NCBI RefSeq assembly: GCF_900496995.4
Contig: NC_044012.1
Location: forward strand, 26,921,606-26,985,605
Direction: 5' to 3'
Length of the DNA stretch: 64,000 nucleotides
Origin: Aquila chrysaetos chrysaetos
Taxonomy: Eukaryota; Chordata; Aves; Accipitriformes; Accipitridae
The notes beneath the pieces were generated by a model. The model was not told where the DNA came from, did not search any database, and saw only the letters and a list, made by a program, of their open reading frames with translations. Every line of letters begins with the position of its first letter. Position 1 is the first letter of the stretch. Positions 53,501-64,000 of the stretch are shown in pieces. The position numbers and the translations under genes were made by a program.

Positions 53501-56500
53501 GCAATAGAAAAAAAGCATTCTGTCAGGTGAGCAGAGGGAAGTGCTGGCAGGAGAAAGGAGCCTGGCTGGCTGCTGCTTGCATGCATATGATCCGAGTGTG
53601 AAGAAGACTTCAAGGTTGTTAACCTAGCACCTTTAGTCAGCACCAAGTTTGCATTAAAAGTAAACAGCCCCACGGGCAGCTGAATGCAAGTGGTATTATT
53701 AGCGCAACCCCACGATCTGTTTACAATGACTGGTCTTTTATGGCTGCTTCTGTCCGGGGACAGAGTAAAACCCTGAGATCTCCAACATAGCATCAAGGAC
53801 TACAGAAAAACTGCAGCTTCACAGAGACTCCTCAAGTAGAGCCTGTGCAGGGATTTATTTTGCAAGGAAAGGTGGAGCTCACTGTTCTCGTCTCTGACAG
53901 GCTCTGCTGTGCCAGAGCAGCCACAACTGTCAAGATTAACAGCTGAGACAGACAGTAAGCAAGGGTGCAATCCTCTGACTTTACAGCTTCCCACGGACCT
54001 GCCCTCAACACCTTCCAGTGCTGAGGAACACACCGAGTATAATGGCAGCAGGGAAAGGCTTTAAGAAAGCAGCTGGCCTTGCTGTTCATAACTGGAAGGG
54101 CAGACATTAACAAGGCTAGTCCAACTTCATCTCACTTCAGTTTTTTTTTAAAAAAAAAGTTCCACACTGAATGTTTATAAAGAGAACAATTGTGCAGTTT
54201 AGTTGGGAAAACCCTTTCCAATCGGTGAAAAAGGATTTCTGACTTACCAACGCAAACACATTCGATATGTCTTCCTGAAGCCTTCTACACCCAGACCCAG
54301 AAAGGCCAAAAGGGGACCTGGCCTGCAGATTCCCCAGCACCTTGGCTCAGACAGAGCTGTGCTCAAACTGAAACAGCGTGTTGTGCGCTGGCCAAGCAGC
54401 CTTTATAATAAGGATGCTTTATTTTATGTACATCAGATGCGGCCCTTGAGCTCTTGGCAAGTTTCCAGTTCGGTACTAATTTGGGCACCACTCAGGCATG
54501 GCCCCTTCTTATCAGAAATAACTTCCCTCTATTTAACAACACATGGGTAAACAGTAGTGTTAAAGGATCACAGCCTCTCTCAACGCAGCAAGGAACCGTC
54601 ACAGTGACATCCCTCTAGAATGGGTCAGCAACTCCGGGCAAGCCCCTCTCCCTCTCCTTCAGGTTTCCCCTTCTCTCACCTCACAAAGCCTCTTCGAGAA
54701 ATGATTTCTGCATGACAGTCATTCACTGTCTCCCCTTTCAAGCTCAGCTCCTCCCCTTTCACACAACGATTACCTGAAATAAATTAAAAAAAAAAAAAAA
54801 AAAGCAAGTGTCGAAGTCAACACAGAAAGAGGGAGGGTTTCATCTTACTGTAAGTTTTATTTCACTGGGCTCCTGAGCAGCAGCAGCAGCCTATTGACTA
54901 TTACATCATTATCCTGATCCAAGCAGTTAGGAAAATAAAGGGACAAAGAACATACACTACTTTAGGGACAGCAGAGACTTAAATTGCCACACGTTTAGGG
55001 GCAGTGTCCCTTCCTGAGTACTTTTCAGCCCACCACTCCAGGTGGAAGCATGGCAGCTAACTAGGAAGGGAGCTAAGGTACATGCAGCTGAGATAAGCTG
55101 GGGGACCTTGTGCGGTACAATGCGAGGAATCCAGGCTCTGATGCACAGACTAGTGCGTAGCAATGCAAGCAAAGATTAAGAGCAATACAGCTGCAGGCAC
55201 ATTCGCTTTGTTTTCTCTCTATAACCAGATCACTTGTGACACCACACGAGCCCTGGGAATGTTTCTTGCCCTCTCTGAAGAAGCCTACAGCAACAGCCAT
55301 TCCCTAGTCATAGCTGACAGGGTATCTAGTGGGGAAGTGAGAGTTCAGCTTACGCTGGAAGAAGCTGTTCATACCAGTTCCGATGCTGACCACTGCTCCC
55401 AGGCCCTTATTTCCTTTCCGCATGATGACAGCAGCCAGGATCTTCCGCCCAAGCAGACTGTGCTGGATGCGAGCAGTGAGGGTGTTGAAGCGCTGGTGGC
55501 TCAGCATAGCCATCTGATCATGTAGGGTACTGCCACTCACAGGGAGCTGGAACAGGGACACAAGACCAGGATTGCCCAGAGATCATGAGTAGGTCATGGA
55601 ACTAAACAGCTCGAGAAGTAGCTAACCTGAAGCACAGCTATCCAAGCAGAAGGCAGGAACACAGAAAACATGAGCTACAGGCAGCACAATTTTGGGTTGA
55701 GTGCATGGACACTATCGTGTCAAGGGGTGGGTGAAGTTCTTTTAGGTATTTCTGGGAAAACCTTGTCCAACGCTTTGAGTTCTGCTTTGAGCACTTTGAT
55801 CACTAAGAGACAGCAGCAAGCTGTCTTCCTGGCAGCAAGCAGAACGGGCTGAGGAATGGCCTCCCAAGATTGCCAGCGGAAACCCTCATCGCAAAGGAAC
55901 AAAACCCATCTTGCCTGTTCCCAGACACTCAGCCAAGGAAATCTGTTACTGGCTTTGGAGGAATGCCTTCTCTGGCTGCCTGTGAGGAGACTGCACAGTC
56001 ACTCCCATTGCAGATGGGCACTTGCCTCCTCTAGCACTGCTGACTGACAAATCCTCCCTGATGGCTTTTCTATTTAGAGCCACAGCTGCTGTGCTCAGCT
56101 GTGCAGACTGGAACATGGCTTTTAAGAGATCACAAAACTCTAACTGTCATTTAAAGCGGCACAGGTTTGGGACAGCCATCCTGACATAACCAGAGCTTTG
56201 CTCTTATCTGATGCATGAGTTTTTGAGCTGACACACAGTTTTTAATGCAGCATGAAGGAATTTGGAAGGAGGAAAAAAAGAAAGTCACAGAATTAAAAAT
56301 TGGCATGTTCCTGCTCCACCACAGGAACACACTTCAGTAGCTTGTGGAAGAATCTGATGATAATTTAACCCTAAAGCAAGAGGGAGGAGTACGTCTGTGC
56401 CCTGAGGAAACATCTAACCCACTTCAAGAAAATATCAGCTTATCTACACCTTCAGAGAACAAAGATCTCACAGTTGATCTTGAAGGCATTTTTCTGCTGG

Positions 56501-59500
56501 ACTGAAAGGCACAGGACAGGCAGGGCTACAAAAGAAGACCCAGCTTTGGAGGAAGGGGATTTACCTCGGTGATGTTCATCCCTTCCAGGCGCTCAATCTT
56601 CTCTGTTTCCCCAATCAGGACTCTGAGCGCTGCATCAGCTGCCTCCTGCTTGCCCTGCTTTTTATTGTGTGCAGTTACAGCTGGGAACCAACGGCCTCCA
56701 ACCTTTGCCTGATAGACAAACCTATAAAGACAGTAGCGCACCTCTGAAGGAAGCTACAGATTTCAGACTCATTTTTAAATTCTCTCAGTGGAGAGACTAG
56801 AGGAGTAGAGGTAGCTTATTGTCATCCAGACATAAGGTTTGGCAGAGGCAGCAGCTCAGCCTGTTGCCATCTCAAACTGCATCAGGAATTTTCTCCAGGA
56901 CAACAGCAACAGTGCAAAATTTCCTCCTGGACAGATGCAGCTACTTACTTGGGGTCATGGGGAGGTCCTGACTGGTCAATGAGTTTGAACTCTGCAGCAA
57001 ACCCATTGGAGCGGGCGTATTCCAGCAGGCCACTGACAGGATTGACATTAAGGTATTTGATGAGCTCCCCAACACCCCTTGCTTTTGCCACCTTGGATTC
57101 ATCTGGAGTGGCGATCCACGGTCCACAGCTGTGCATGGACTGGTCACCATGGGGCTTCACAACAGGCTAGAGCAGAGTTAGACAGGAGAAGGCTGTTAAA
57201 TACTGAGCAGTTGGTATTACCGCAGGCCAAGGGCACTCAGCAAACCTCTGCTAGAGCCAGCACGTGACCTTGTGGGGTGAAATCCGGTGAAATATGAAAT
57301 AAAGGGGAGGGCACCCAACCCAAACCACTTGGGTTTTATAAAGAAGCTCTTTGTACCTGTTCAGGCAAGACATGGGGTACAGACTCTCCAGAAAGAATCT
57401 TCACAGCAACTTCTGCTGCCATTTGCTTCGCTCCCTTCTTGCTGTTTCCTACCACAGCAGGGAAAATTTGGTCACCCATTTTCACACAGTAGCTGAACCT
57501 GACAGGACATTATAGCATATGAAAAGTGTTAAGCATAGGCATCTTGATCTGTTTATTAGCCTCTTCTCCCAGTTCAAGCTAAATCCTTCTGGGTTATCTG
57601 CAATTTAAATCTACCACAATGGCCCTAAATACTCCCAGTAGAGCACTACCAGGTAGGGTACAGGACTGGAACCTGTTCCTGGTCTGACAGAAGAAACAGC
57701 ATCCTTTCTCTGAAAAAGGGCATTGGTTTTGGTCTCTTTCTGGAGGCAGATGTCTTGGAGGGAGGAGCCATGCCCAGACTCCTCAGATAAGAGGAGCACT
57801 CAGCTAGGTCAGTGACGAGTCCAGGAACGTAGGTAGCATGCTGAAGGGGAAGGATATTAAAGAAAGGGTTTCTATCCTCCCCAAAGCTGACAACAATATT
57901 CCATACCTAGGATCATGAGGTGGGCCTTCCTGAGAGACCAGCTGGAATTCAATGGTGTTCCCTGATTTTTGTCCGTACTCCATTAATATGCTGATAGGGT
58001 GCTTCCCAGGAAGCAAGCTGAGATGAGCTGGTGCAGATGATGGCTCTGGCTCTGGATGCAAAGGCTACAGCAAGAAGATAGAGGAAACCAGTTTCAGACT
58101 AAACACTGTTTGACCAGCCTCACAAGTAAAGAAAATAAGACTCACCAATTCCGGTTCAGAGTTGTCAGAGGGAAATGCCTCTTCACATTTAATTCCGTGT
58201 CTTCCATTCTCTGCTTCACTCATCAGGACCTTCATAGCATTAGCTGCTGCCTCCTGTTTAGCGAGTTTTTTGCTCCCTGCTTCTGCTGGTGGGAATCGGC
58301 GCCCATTAATCACTGCCTGGAACTTAAATCTTTGAAAGAGAAAACCAAAGAGGTAAATTGAGAGGCAAAAGTGTGGTCTTCTCAGAGCAAGCAAGTAAGA
58401 CTGCTCTTGGAATTCAAGTGAGAAGGAACAGCTAGCTCCTGGCTGGGAGAGCAAACCCAGGATGCCATGTGCAGAAGACAAAAATACCAAGGGTGTCCCG
58501 ACAGCTCTGCATCTGGGCCTCGTTTCATTGCATTTCCAGAGCTGTTCATGACAGATGAGCAGCTCCAGATTTTGTTCTGAAGGAACAGGATGAATTGCCT
58601 TGTTCCACAAGTGCCAGAAACATGTAATGGCTGTATGCAAAAAGCAGTTCAGTTACATCTCCTGCACAAGGATGAAGAAAGTTTAAAAGCAGCCTGCGCT
58701 GTTCCATCTGCAACTAGTCATTTGGGGTCACTCATCCCTCCGGCATTTTCCCTGGCTATCCAGTGCCTTCACACCATTTCAGAGAGGTGCTGCCTCACGT
58801 AAACCTCTCAACTTTGATCTCTCCTCCCTGTGAACTCTAACAAACACAGCTTCTCTTTTGTCCTCCAGCCCTATACAGAGGAAACCTGCTTCCAACAAGA
58901 ACGGGTGAAACCAGATCTGGAGAGGCGTTATGGGGCTGAATCCATTCAGATCCCTCCTTACAAAAAAAACAAACAAAAAACATGGGACTCCATCTTTAGA
59001 AATTAGGCCAATTTTCCTGTCTAGCGGATCTATTGACATATTCCACTGTGGCACATATGGTGCTTTTCACCGTCTCGCCGGTGCTCAGGAACAGCCATGA
59101 TTTTTTAAGGGGAAGCGGGACTCCAGAGACTGACTCCACAAATCCTAGTGTCATGCTACGTGCTCTGCTCACAGAAACCGCTCTGACCTGCTATACCACA
59201 GAAACGTCCAGAGTGGGTTCACCTCGTCTAACCCAAGATATCTGCACCCAAGCACTTTGTTCTGGGCTCCCTTTATACCACTTCCAGAGTGACGGCATCT
59301 TGAGAGGTAACTTAGAGATACCAGTTTCCCCCTATACAATCAAATTGAAAGCCAAGTGATTAAATCAGATGGGACCTAGCTGAAGAGATGAATCCCACCT
59401 TCACTGTTCAGAATGAGGTGCAGGTTGCCAAAAGCAGGCTCCTGCAGCTAAATTTTAGCCTTGTTTTGGTTTTTTTAAGCTGCTGCAAGGAATCAACCAG

Positions 59501-61083
59501 GCTAATCCTTCTAAAAATGAAGTAAACATTAGTGAGCAGGCCCTTCAGGACAAAGTTGAGTGGGTGAAGTTAGTTGAAGTCAGATAATTTTGAGCAAAAA
59601 GACAGCTCAGGAAAAACAGGAAATTTTCTTACCGCGGCTCATGAGAGGGTCCACTCTGCTCCAGCATGGCAAACTCACAGTGCTGGTACGTGTACTGGGA
59701 ATATTCGGTAAGGCCACTCACTGGGTTCTTCTCCTGACAAGCCATCAGTTTCTCCACAGGTGTACATGGGAAAGCAGTTTCAAACTGGGCAGCGTAACTG
59801 GGGGAAGACTGGGAATTCATGATGGATTCTGACTCATTGGGCTGCTTTTTGATAGTGTTCAGATTATCTGGGATATCATCTGTGGCCCACTTGCCATTTT
59901 CAGAGTTATCATAATTACTCAGACTGGAGAATCCAGGCTTAGTGTCCTCAGGTGGGGCTGCTTCTGTGTCACTGGCATCGCTCTGATCAGTTTGCCCCAA
60001 AGGCTGCTGTCCGTTTTCTATACTTTCTTCTTCCGATGTTGTGACTGCTGGTGAAGCTACAGTCATCTCCTGGGGACAAGAAGGAACAGAGGAAGGTGGA
60101 AAACCTGACTCAGGTGTGGGATCTGCTGTCTGCATTACCACGCTGGCCTTCAGCCTCATCTGCATCCGCTCGCGTTTCCTGTCTGTCAGGGACCACCGTG
60201 GGGGGCTTGTGTTCTGCTTGTGGACATCTCCCAGCTTTTCCAAAGCGCTAAGAAAGGCATTAACATCCTTGGCCCTTGAAAACCCAATGTTTTTGGCAAG
60301 GTTGAGCGCTGTCGTTTCTGCCACGCTGAACAAGTAGTTGCAGATTTTGTCCTTTGTCTCAGCCATCACGGGGTCAGCGTTTCCTGAGCCAACAGCACTC
60401 CTCTCTCCTCCTCTGCTCTCACAAGCTGGGCCTGTGCAACCACCACTGTGGTCAGCGGGGCTTCTTTCTCTCCCTGTGCTTGGGCCAGCAATCCTCCACA
60501 ATGGCGGCGTCTCTTCACCTTTGTGCAACTTGCCTTCTCTGAAAAGTTTATACAAAACGCGGTTGACCTCTTTCTTTTGAGTTTTAAGTTTATGTGCGAG
60601 ATCATGAACTGTACAAGTCTTCCCCTCCCCAAGCTTCCTGAAAATATTCAGAATTTCTTCTTCACAGTCTTGTCCAGCAAGAGACAGTCTCTGGAAATTC
60701 AGCCTGATGGCGTCAGAATCTCTCTCCGAGTTCTCCTGATGACGATACTGAGGAGGGCAATAACGTGGTGAAGTCTCTACCCACGGACGCTTGCTGGAGA
60801 ACCTATGCCACCCTTCTCTGGTGCAGCTGGGTTGCCATCTCTCTGCAGGAGCTGGTGCCGCAGGTCGCACGCCTCTAAAGCGTGATTCGTCGTGTGATCC
60901 CTGTCCCTGAAGCAAACAGACTTCAGTGTCCCGCTCTGTTAGGAACTGCTGGTGTAAAAAGGTTTCCTGATTAGTTTCTCGTGGGGTACGAGGGCGGTTA
61001 AAAAAACCCTGATTAGTGCTGGGGCAGTTACGTCTTGACCAGGTAAGATGTGAGCCTCTGCCTCGACCAGCGCCTCTGTTCAT
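50552..61083 (-). CDS. ADAR: ADAR (ADAR1), double-stranded RNA adenosine deaminase
   Basis: Converts adenosine to inosine in dsRNA and so stops self-RNA from triggering MDA5. Exons: 59633-61083, 58146-58329, 57907-58064, 57357-57498, 56949-57166, 56565-56721, 55375-55546, 54680-54773, 53118-53246, 52874-53007, 52202-52384, 51612-51724, 51100-51227 and 50552-50792. From the ATG at 61083 this gives 1,167 residues. Order: Z-alpha (about 138-202, with [18 protein letters not shown] and PPLW), Z-beta (about 242-310), three dsRBDs, then the deaminase with HAE ([13 protein letters not shown]), APCGDGALF and SCSDKILRW for zinc. A conserved Met at 60366 ([11 protein letters not shown]) is the likely p110 start (928 residues). 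The first Met is uncertain: an upstream exon with its own ATG exists at 62420-62434. The donor at 53117 is the less common GTTTGT. Confidence 0.95.
60364..60366 (-). other. ADAR: Likely internal start codon of ADAR p110
   Basis: The ATG begins [14 protein letters not shown] at the start of Z-beta, where human p110 begins MAEIKEKIC. Start here gives 928 residues against 931 in human. Confidence 0.75.
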
Positions 61084-62419
61084 AGCGCACTGCTGGGACA
61101 CACGTGCGAATCGGGCTGCTTGCGTGCCAGAAGAAGGGGAGCTGTGATTCACCCTGCACTATCCCGTCCTGAACAGGTGCCTGCTAGGAGGAAAAAAACA
61201 CAATTCAGAACCTATTTACAAAACTATAGGATTCCAGAAATGCAGTTTAAACAGCTTCCCTGCTACTGAGGCATTTCAAGCATGTTCACCTCGTCAAGCT
61301 TTCCTGTTTTCTACCAAGTCTAAATTATTAATGTAAACACAAAGAGCAAACTCTGTGTCTGCCCAGCGCAGAACCCAGCAGTTGGGAATCGCAGGCAAAG
61401 TTAACCACAAGAAACAGCTTTCATAAGAGCAACCCTCTGTTCCCATTGGACTGAATTTCAACCTAGCTGCACAGGCAGTTTGTCTGTTCATGATGCCTTC
61501 TGTTGAAGGCTCACCTTGTGCTTCAAAACACAAGTGAGTTTCACTCCTCTGCCCTGAGGGAGAGAAGAATCTCAGACCCACTTTCCAATTGGAGAAATGG
61601 GGGCACATGGAGGTAAAGCAGCACAAGGAGGTGAAGCAGCTCGCACAGTCACACAGGACAGAGCTGCAACGGGCTTGTAATGGTTTTCAGACTCATGGCC
61701 ACAAAAGTCTGAAACCCCCAAACGTCCTTTGCTTCCTGGTCATTATGTGACCTGTAGAGGTAAAGCACCATGCCACAGGGGAAGTAAATCAATAACACGC
61801 AGAGAAATTGGATAGGTGCACAGCTGGCAATGGTATGAAAAGTTTTTGTGACCGCAGCCCAAATTTAACTCATATCACACTCAGCTGTGCCACCCCCCTC
61901 GGGTACAGGATGTAAATCTAAGCTTTTAATACGCTTTTTAAAAATAAGTAACCCAGCACAGGATATATTCTAGTTCTTTGACAACAGCTGGTTGTGAAAC
62001 TGAGTGGATAAAAACATGCAACTGATACCTGCTGCTAGGTACCTGTCCTACCTTCTTCCCAGTGACCTCTTTAAGCCACCTATCTTCATAAAGAGTTTTT
62101 CAGATGCAAGTCTTATCTTCATAAAGCTCCCTATCTTCATCAAACACACCTCAAGGCCAACTGAAATTTCCCTTTCATTAAACAAGTTCGTTAATGGGCC
62201 CCAACTGCACCCAGCTGCCACCACCGTGGCTTATTTTACCAACCCAGACAAACACGGGCTCCACGTGTAGTGAGGAGGGTTCCCCCCTTCCCAGCTCCGG
62301 GGGGCGGGGAGGCCACTGCCCCCCTACTCAGTGAACTCGTTTTAAAAGTGACCCCTGAGCCAAAGGCAGGACAGAAATCCTGGCAAGCAGGAAGAGGGTT
62401 TTTTTAAAAATGCTCTTAC
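61084..62419 (-). other. ADAR: ADAR exon 2 leader and intron 1
   Basis: The likely exon 2 acceptor is a tandem TAG/CAG after a T-rich tract (exon from 61183 or 61180 down). The 100-bp leader before the 61083 ATG holds a stop in the main frame (about 61159-61161), so the large frame cannot simply extend upstream. At about 61580-61680 (+ strand) a stretch resembles a MIR-type SINE (GGAGAAATGGGGGCACATGG ... CACAGTCACACAGG), but weakly. Confidence 0.5.
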
Positions 62420-62434
62420 CTCGGTCTCATCCAT
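62420..62434 (-). other. ADAR: ADAR exon 1, short in-frame start and uORF candidate
   Basis: ATG GAT GAG ACC GAG is followed directly by a good donor GTAAGAGC at 62419. It codes for MDETE. Joined to exon 2 at 61183 it would read 56 codons and stop at 61028-61030, overlapping the 61083 ATG in another frame. Joined at a weaker acceptor (after GGGATAG, near 61158) it would be in frame with the main protein. Confidence 0.5.
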
Positions 62435-62566
62435 ACACCAAATTCCCTTACTTTCTGAGAAAATAAACGGAAAAAAGAAACCCCGAGCCGCAGATCATCT
62501 CCCGGAGAGAGGGGGGGGGGGCGGCTGCAGGCTACCAGTCACCCCGGCAAGATGGCTGCGAGCTCC

Positions 62567-62582
62567 GTTTCGGTTTCGGTTC
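62567..62582 (-). promoter_or_regulatory. Interferon-stimulated response element upstream of ADAR
   Basis: The minus strand reads GAACCGAAACCGAAAC, containing the ISRE core GAAANNGAAAC. It lies about 135-150 bp before the exon 1 ATG, where a promoter for the interferon-induced p150 transcript is expected. Confidence 0.8.
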
Positions 62583-64000
62583 CCGCTCCCGTCGCGGCCT
62601 CCCCGCCCCGCCCCGCCCCCTCGCCCGGGGAGTTCGCAGGGAGGGGACGCGGCTCTTCCCGAGCGGGAGGCAGGACTTGGGGCTTTCCAAAGTACCCTCG
62701 GCTTTGCGAGCACTCAAAGCCCAGAGCTTCCTTCCCAGCGGCGGCCACAGCCGGGCCTGGACCGGGAAAGCGAACGCCAGAGGGAGGGAGGGAGGGAAGC
62801 TCCTTCCCCTGGTCCCCGTGGGGACTTCCAGCCCCGGCCAGCCACGGGCTGCAGCTGTTCTCCTAGTTTGGAGAGGTTGCCACCTTAAACTAAATCCCAA
62901 AAAAAGATCCCAGAGACCAAGGCAGGACACGTCCTGCCCCACACCCGCGGCCCTTCCCCAAGCAGAACCACGACGGGCCAGCGCAGCCACCCTGCGCCCA
63001 TGCCGGCAGACGACAGCTCCACTCGGCCTCGACTGGGCGAGGCGCCCCGAGGCCCGAAGGCGCCGTGTGGAAAGGCGGGCTGGGCCGCGGCTACCGAGCC
63101 GGCTCCCGCAGGCCGGGACTCAAGGAGACGAGCGGCACCGACGAAGACACTTTATTCCACGCGTTCCGGCTGCGAAGCGCCCGGGGGAGGGGGCAACCCC
63201 TCCCTACCGAAACCCCGGCCCCGACAGGGCCCCGCGGCTGCTGGGACACGATCACGCCGCGTCCCCGAAGCTCGCGGGGGGCTGTCGGCGCCCAGCGCAT
63301 CCCCACCCGGCCCGTGTCACCAGGCCCGACGGGAGTCGCAGTGACACCCGCGGACCGGGGAGGCAGCTCCACCCCGCCCAGGAGGCCCGTAAGCGTCCCC
63401 GACGCTACTGAAGGCCCGGCGGGGCCCAGGTTTTAGCGGCAAGGCGAGACCTGGAGCCGGGCCTGCCCCCGCGGTCGTCGCCGCCCCCCCGCGCCCCCTT
63501 ACCCCCTCTGCTGCCGCCGCTGGGGCCGCGGCCGGCGCAGGGTGATGACGCACGAGCGCCCTCCTGCGCCTGCGCAGGCTGCAGGGAGCCCCATCGCCGC
63601 CATCTTTCCTCAGGGCAGAGCGCGGCGGCCATCTTTAGCCAGGGCAACGCGGGGTTGTGCCGCCGCCGCGGGCCAAACGTCGCCTGGCTCACCCACCCTC
63701 GCCTGCTCCGCTGCAGGAGAGGCTGCACAACCCAACCCCTCCTCTCCCCTCCCTCGACCGGGAGGCAGCAGTCCCTCCCGCTGTATCCCGGGGCACCGCC
63801 CGCCACCGCGGGAACGGTCGCCCGAGGCAGCGCGCCCGTCCGCGCCTGAGCTACTGCGTTTGCGCCCCAGCCCCCAGAGGGCCGCGCATGCGCCCCGCGC
63901 GCCGCCCCGGGGTGTAGGGAGCCCCCGGGGTTGGGAGGTATCGGGTCGGGGGGGTGCCATCCTTCCTCCGTGGGCCCCCATCCCCGATAGCCCCACCGTC
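62583..64000. promoter_or_regulatory. GC-rich region upstream of ADAR, second CpG island
   Basis: Around 63540-63640 lie an NRF1-type TGCGCCTGCGCAGGC (63565-63579), two YY1-type minus-strand AAGATGGC sites (about 63600 and 63630) and a CRE-like TGACGCA; another NRF1-type GCGCATGCGC is near 63883. On the minus strand a donor GTAAGG follows at 63502. This looks like a housekeeping promoter, either the constitutive ADAR promoter or that of a small separate gene. No protein is recognised. Confidence 0.5.

Noticed and set aside
61580-61680. MIR-like SINE in ADAR intron 1
   Set aside because: Resemblance is limited to a short core-like stretch with no clear ends or duplication; not firm enough to list as an element.

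Overview
The window is vertebrate genomic DNA and almost certainly avian. It carries a CR1 LINE fragment, a solo LTR of a family I know from bird genomes, very short introns, many GC-rich islands and homopolymer tracts, and a CHRNB2 protein that agrees closely with my memory of the chicken one. The gene order is that of human chromosome 1q21.3. In birds such blocks sit on a small GC-rich microchromosome, probably the chromosome 25 equivalent; that placement is inference. No database was searched, and all gene names rest on recognising the translated exons.

Left part (1-26 kb, mostly + strand): the last five coding exons of UBAP2L (its start lies left of the window), with a solo LTR in one intron; then complete HAX1 (7 exons), AQP10 (6 exons), ATP8B2 (27 exons) and IL6R (10 exons), all head to tail. 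Middle (27-35 kb): SHE (- strand, 6 exons), converging on IL6R, with a CR1 fragment in its third intron. Next comes about 3.7 kb with no recognisable gene, where mammals carry TDRD10. Right part: UBE2Q1 (- strand, 13 exons) lies head to head with CHRNB2 (+ strand, 6 exons) across one CpG island. ADAR (- strand, 15 exons) ends the window, with a likely interferon-response element at its promoter and a second CpG island beyond it.

The genes do not form one pathway. They cover stress-granule and mRNA control (UBAP2L), mitochondrial anti-apoptosis (HAX1), water and glycerol transport (AQP10), lipid flipping (ATP8B2), cytokine reception (IL6R), tyrosine-kinase adaptors (SHE), ubiquitin conjugation (UBE2Q1), a neuronal ion channel (CHRNB2) and RNA editing (ADAR). 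Every exon junction listed keeps the reading frame and, except where noted, has GT/AG borders.

The most interesting signals are regulatory: a near-perfect RE1/NRSE in the CHRNB2 5' UTR; three CACGTG E-boxes spaced exactly 11 bp apart in the UBE2Q1/CHRNB2 promoter; an ISRE upstream of ADAR exon 1; and several candidate alternative or poison exons (UBAP2L, ATP8B2, HAX1, IL6R). I found no sign of a new biological system.
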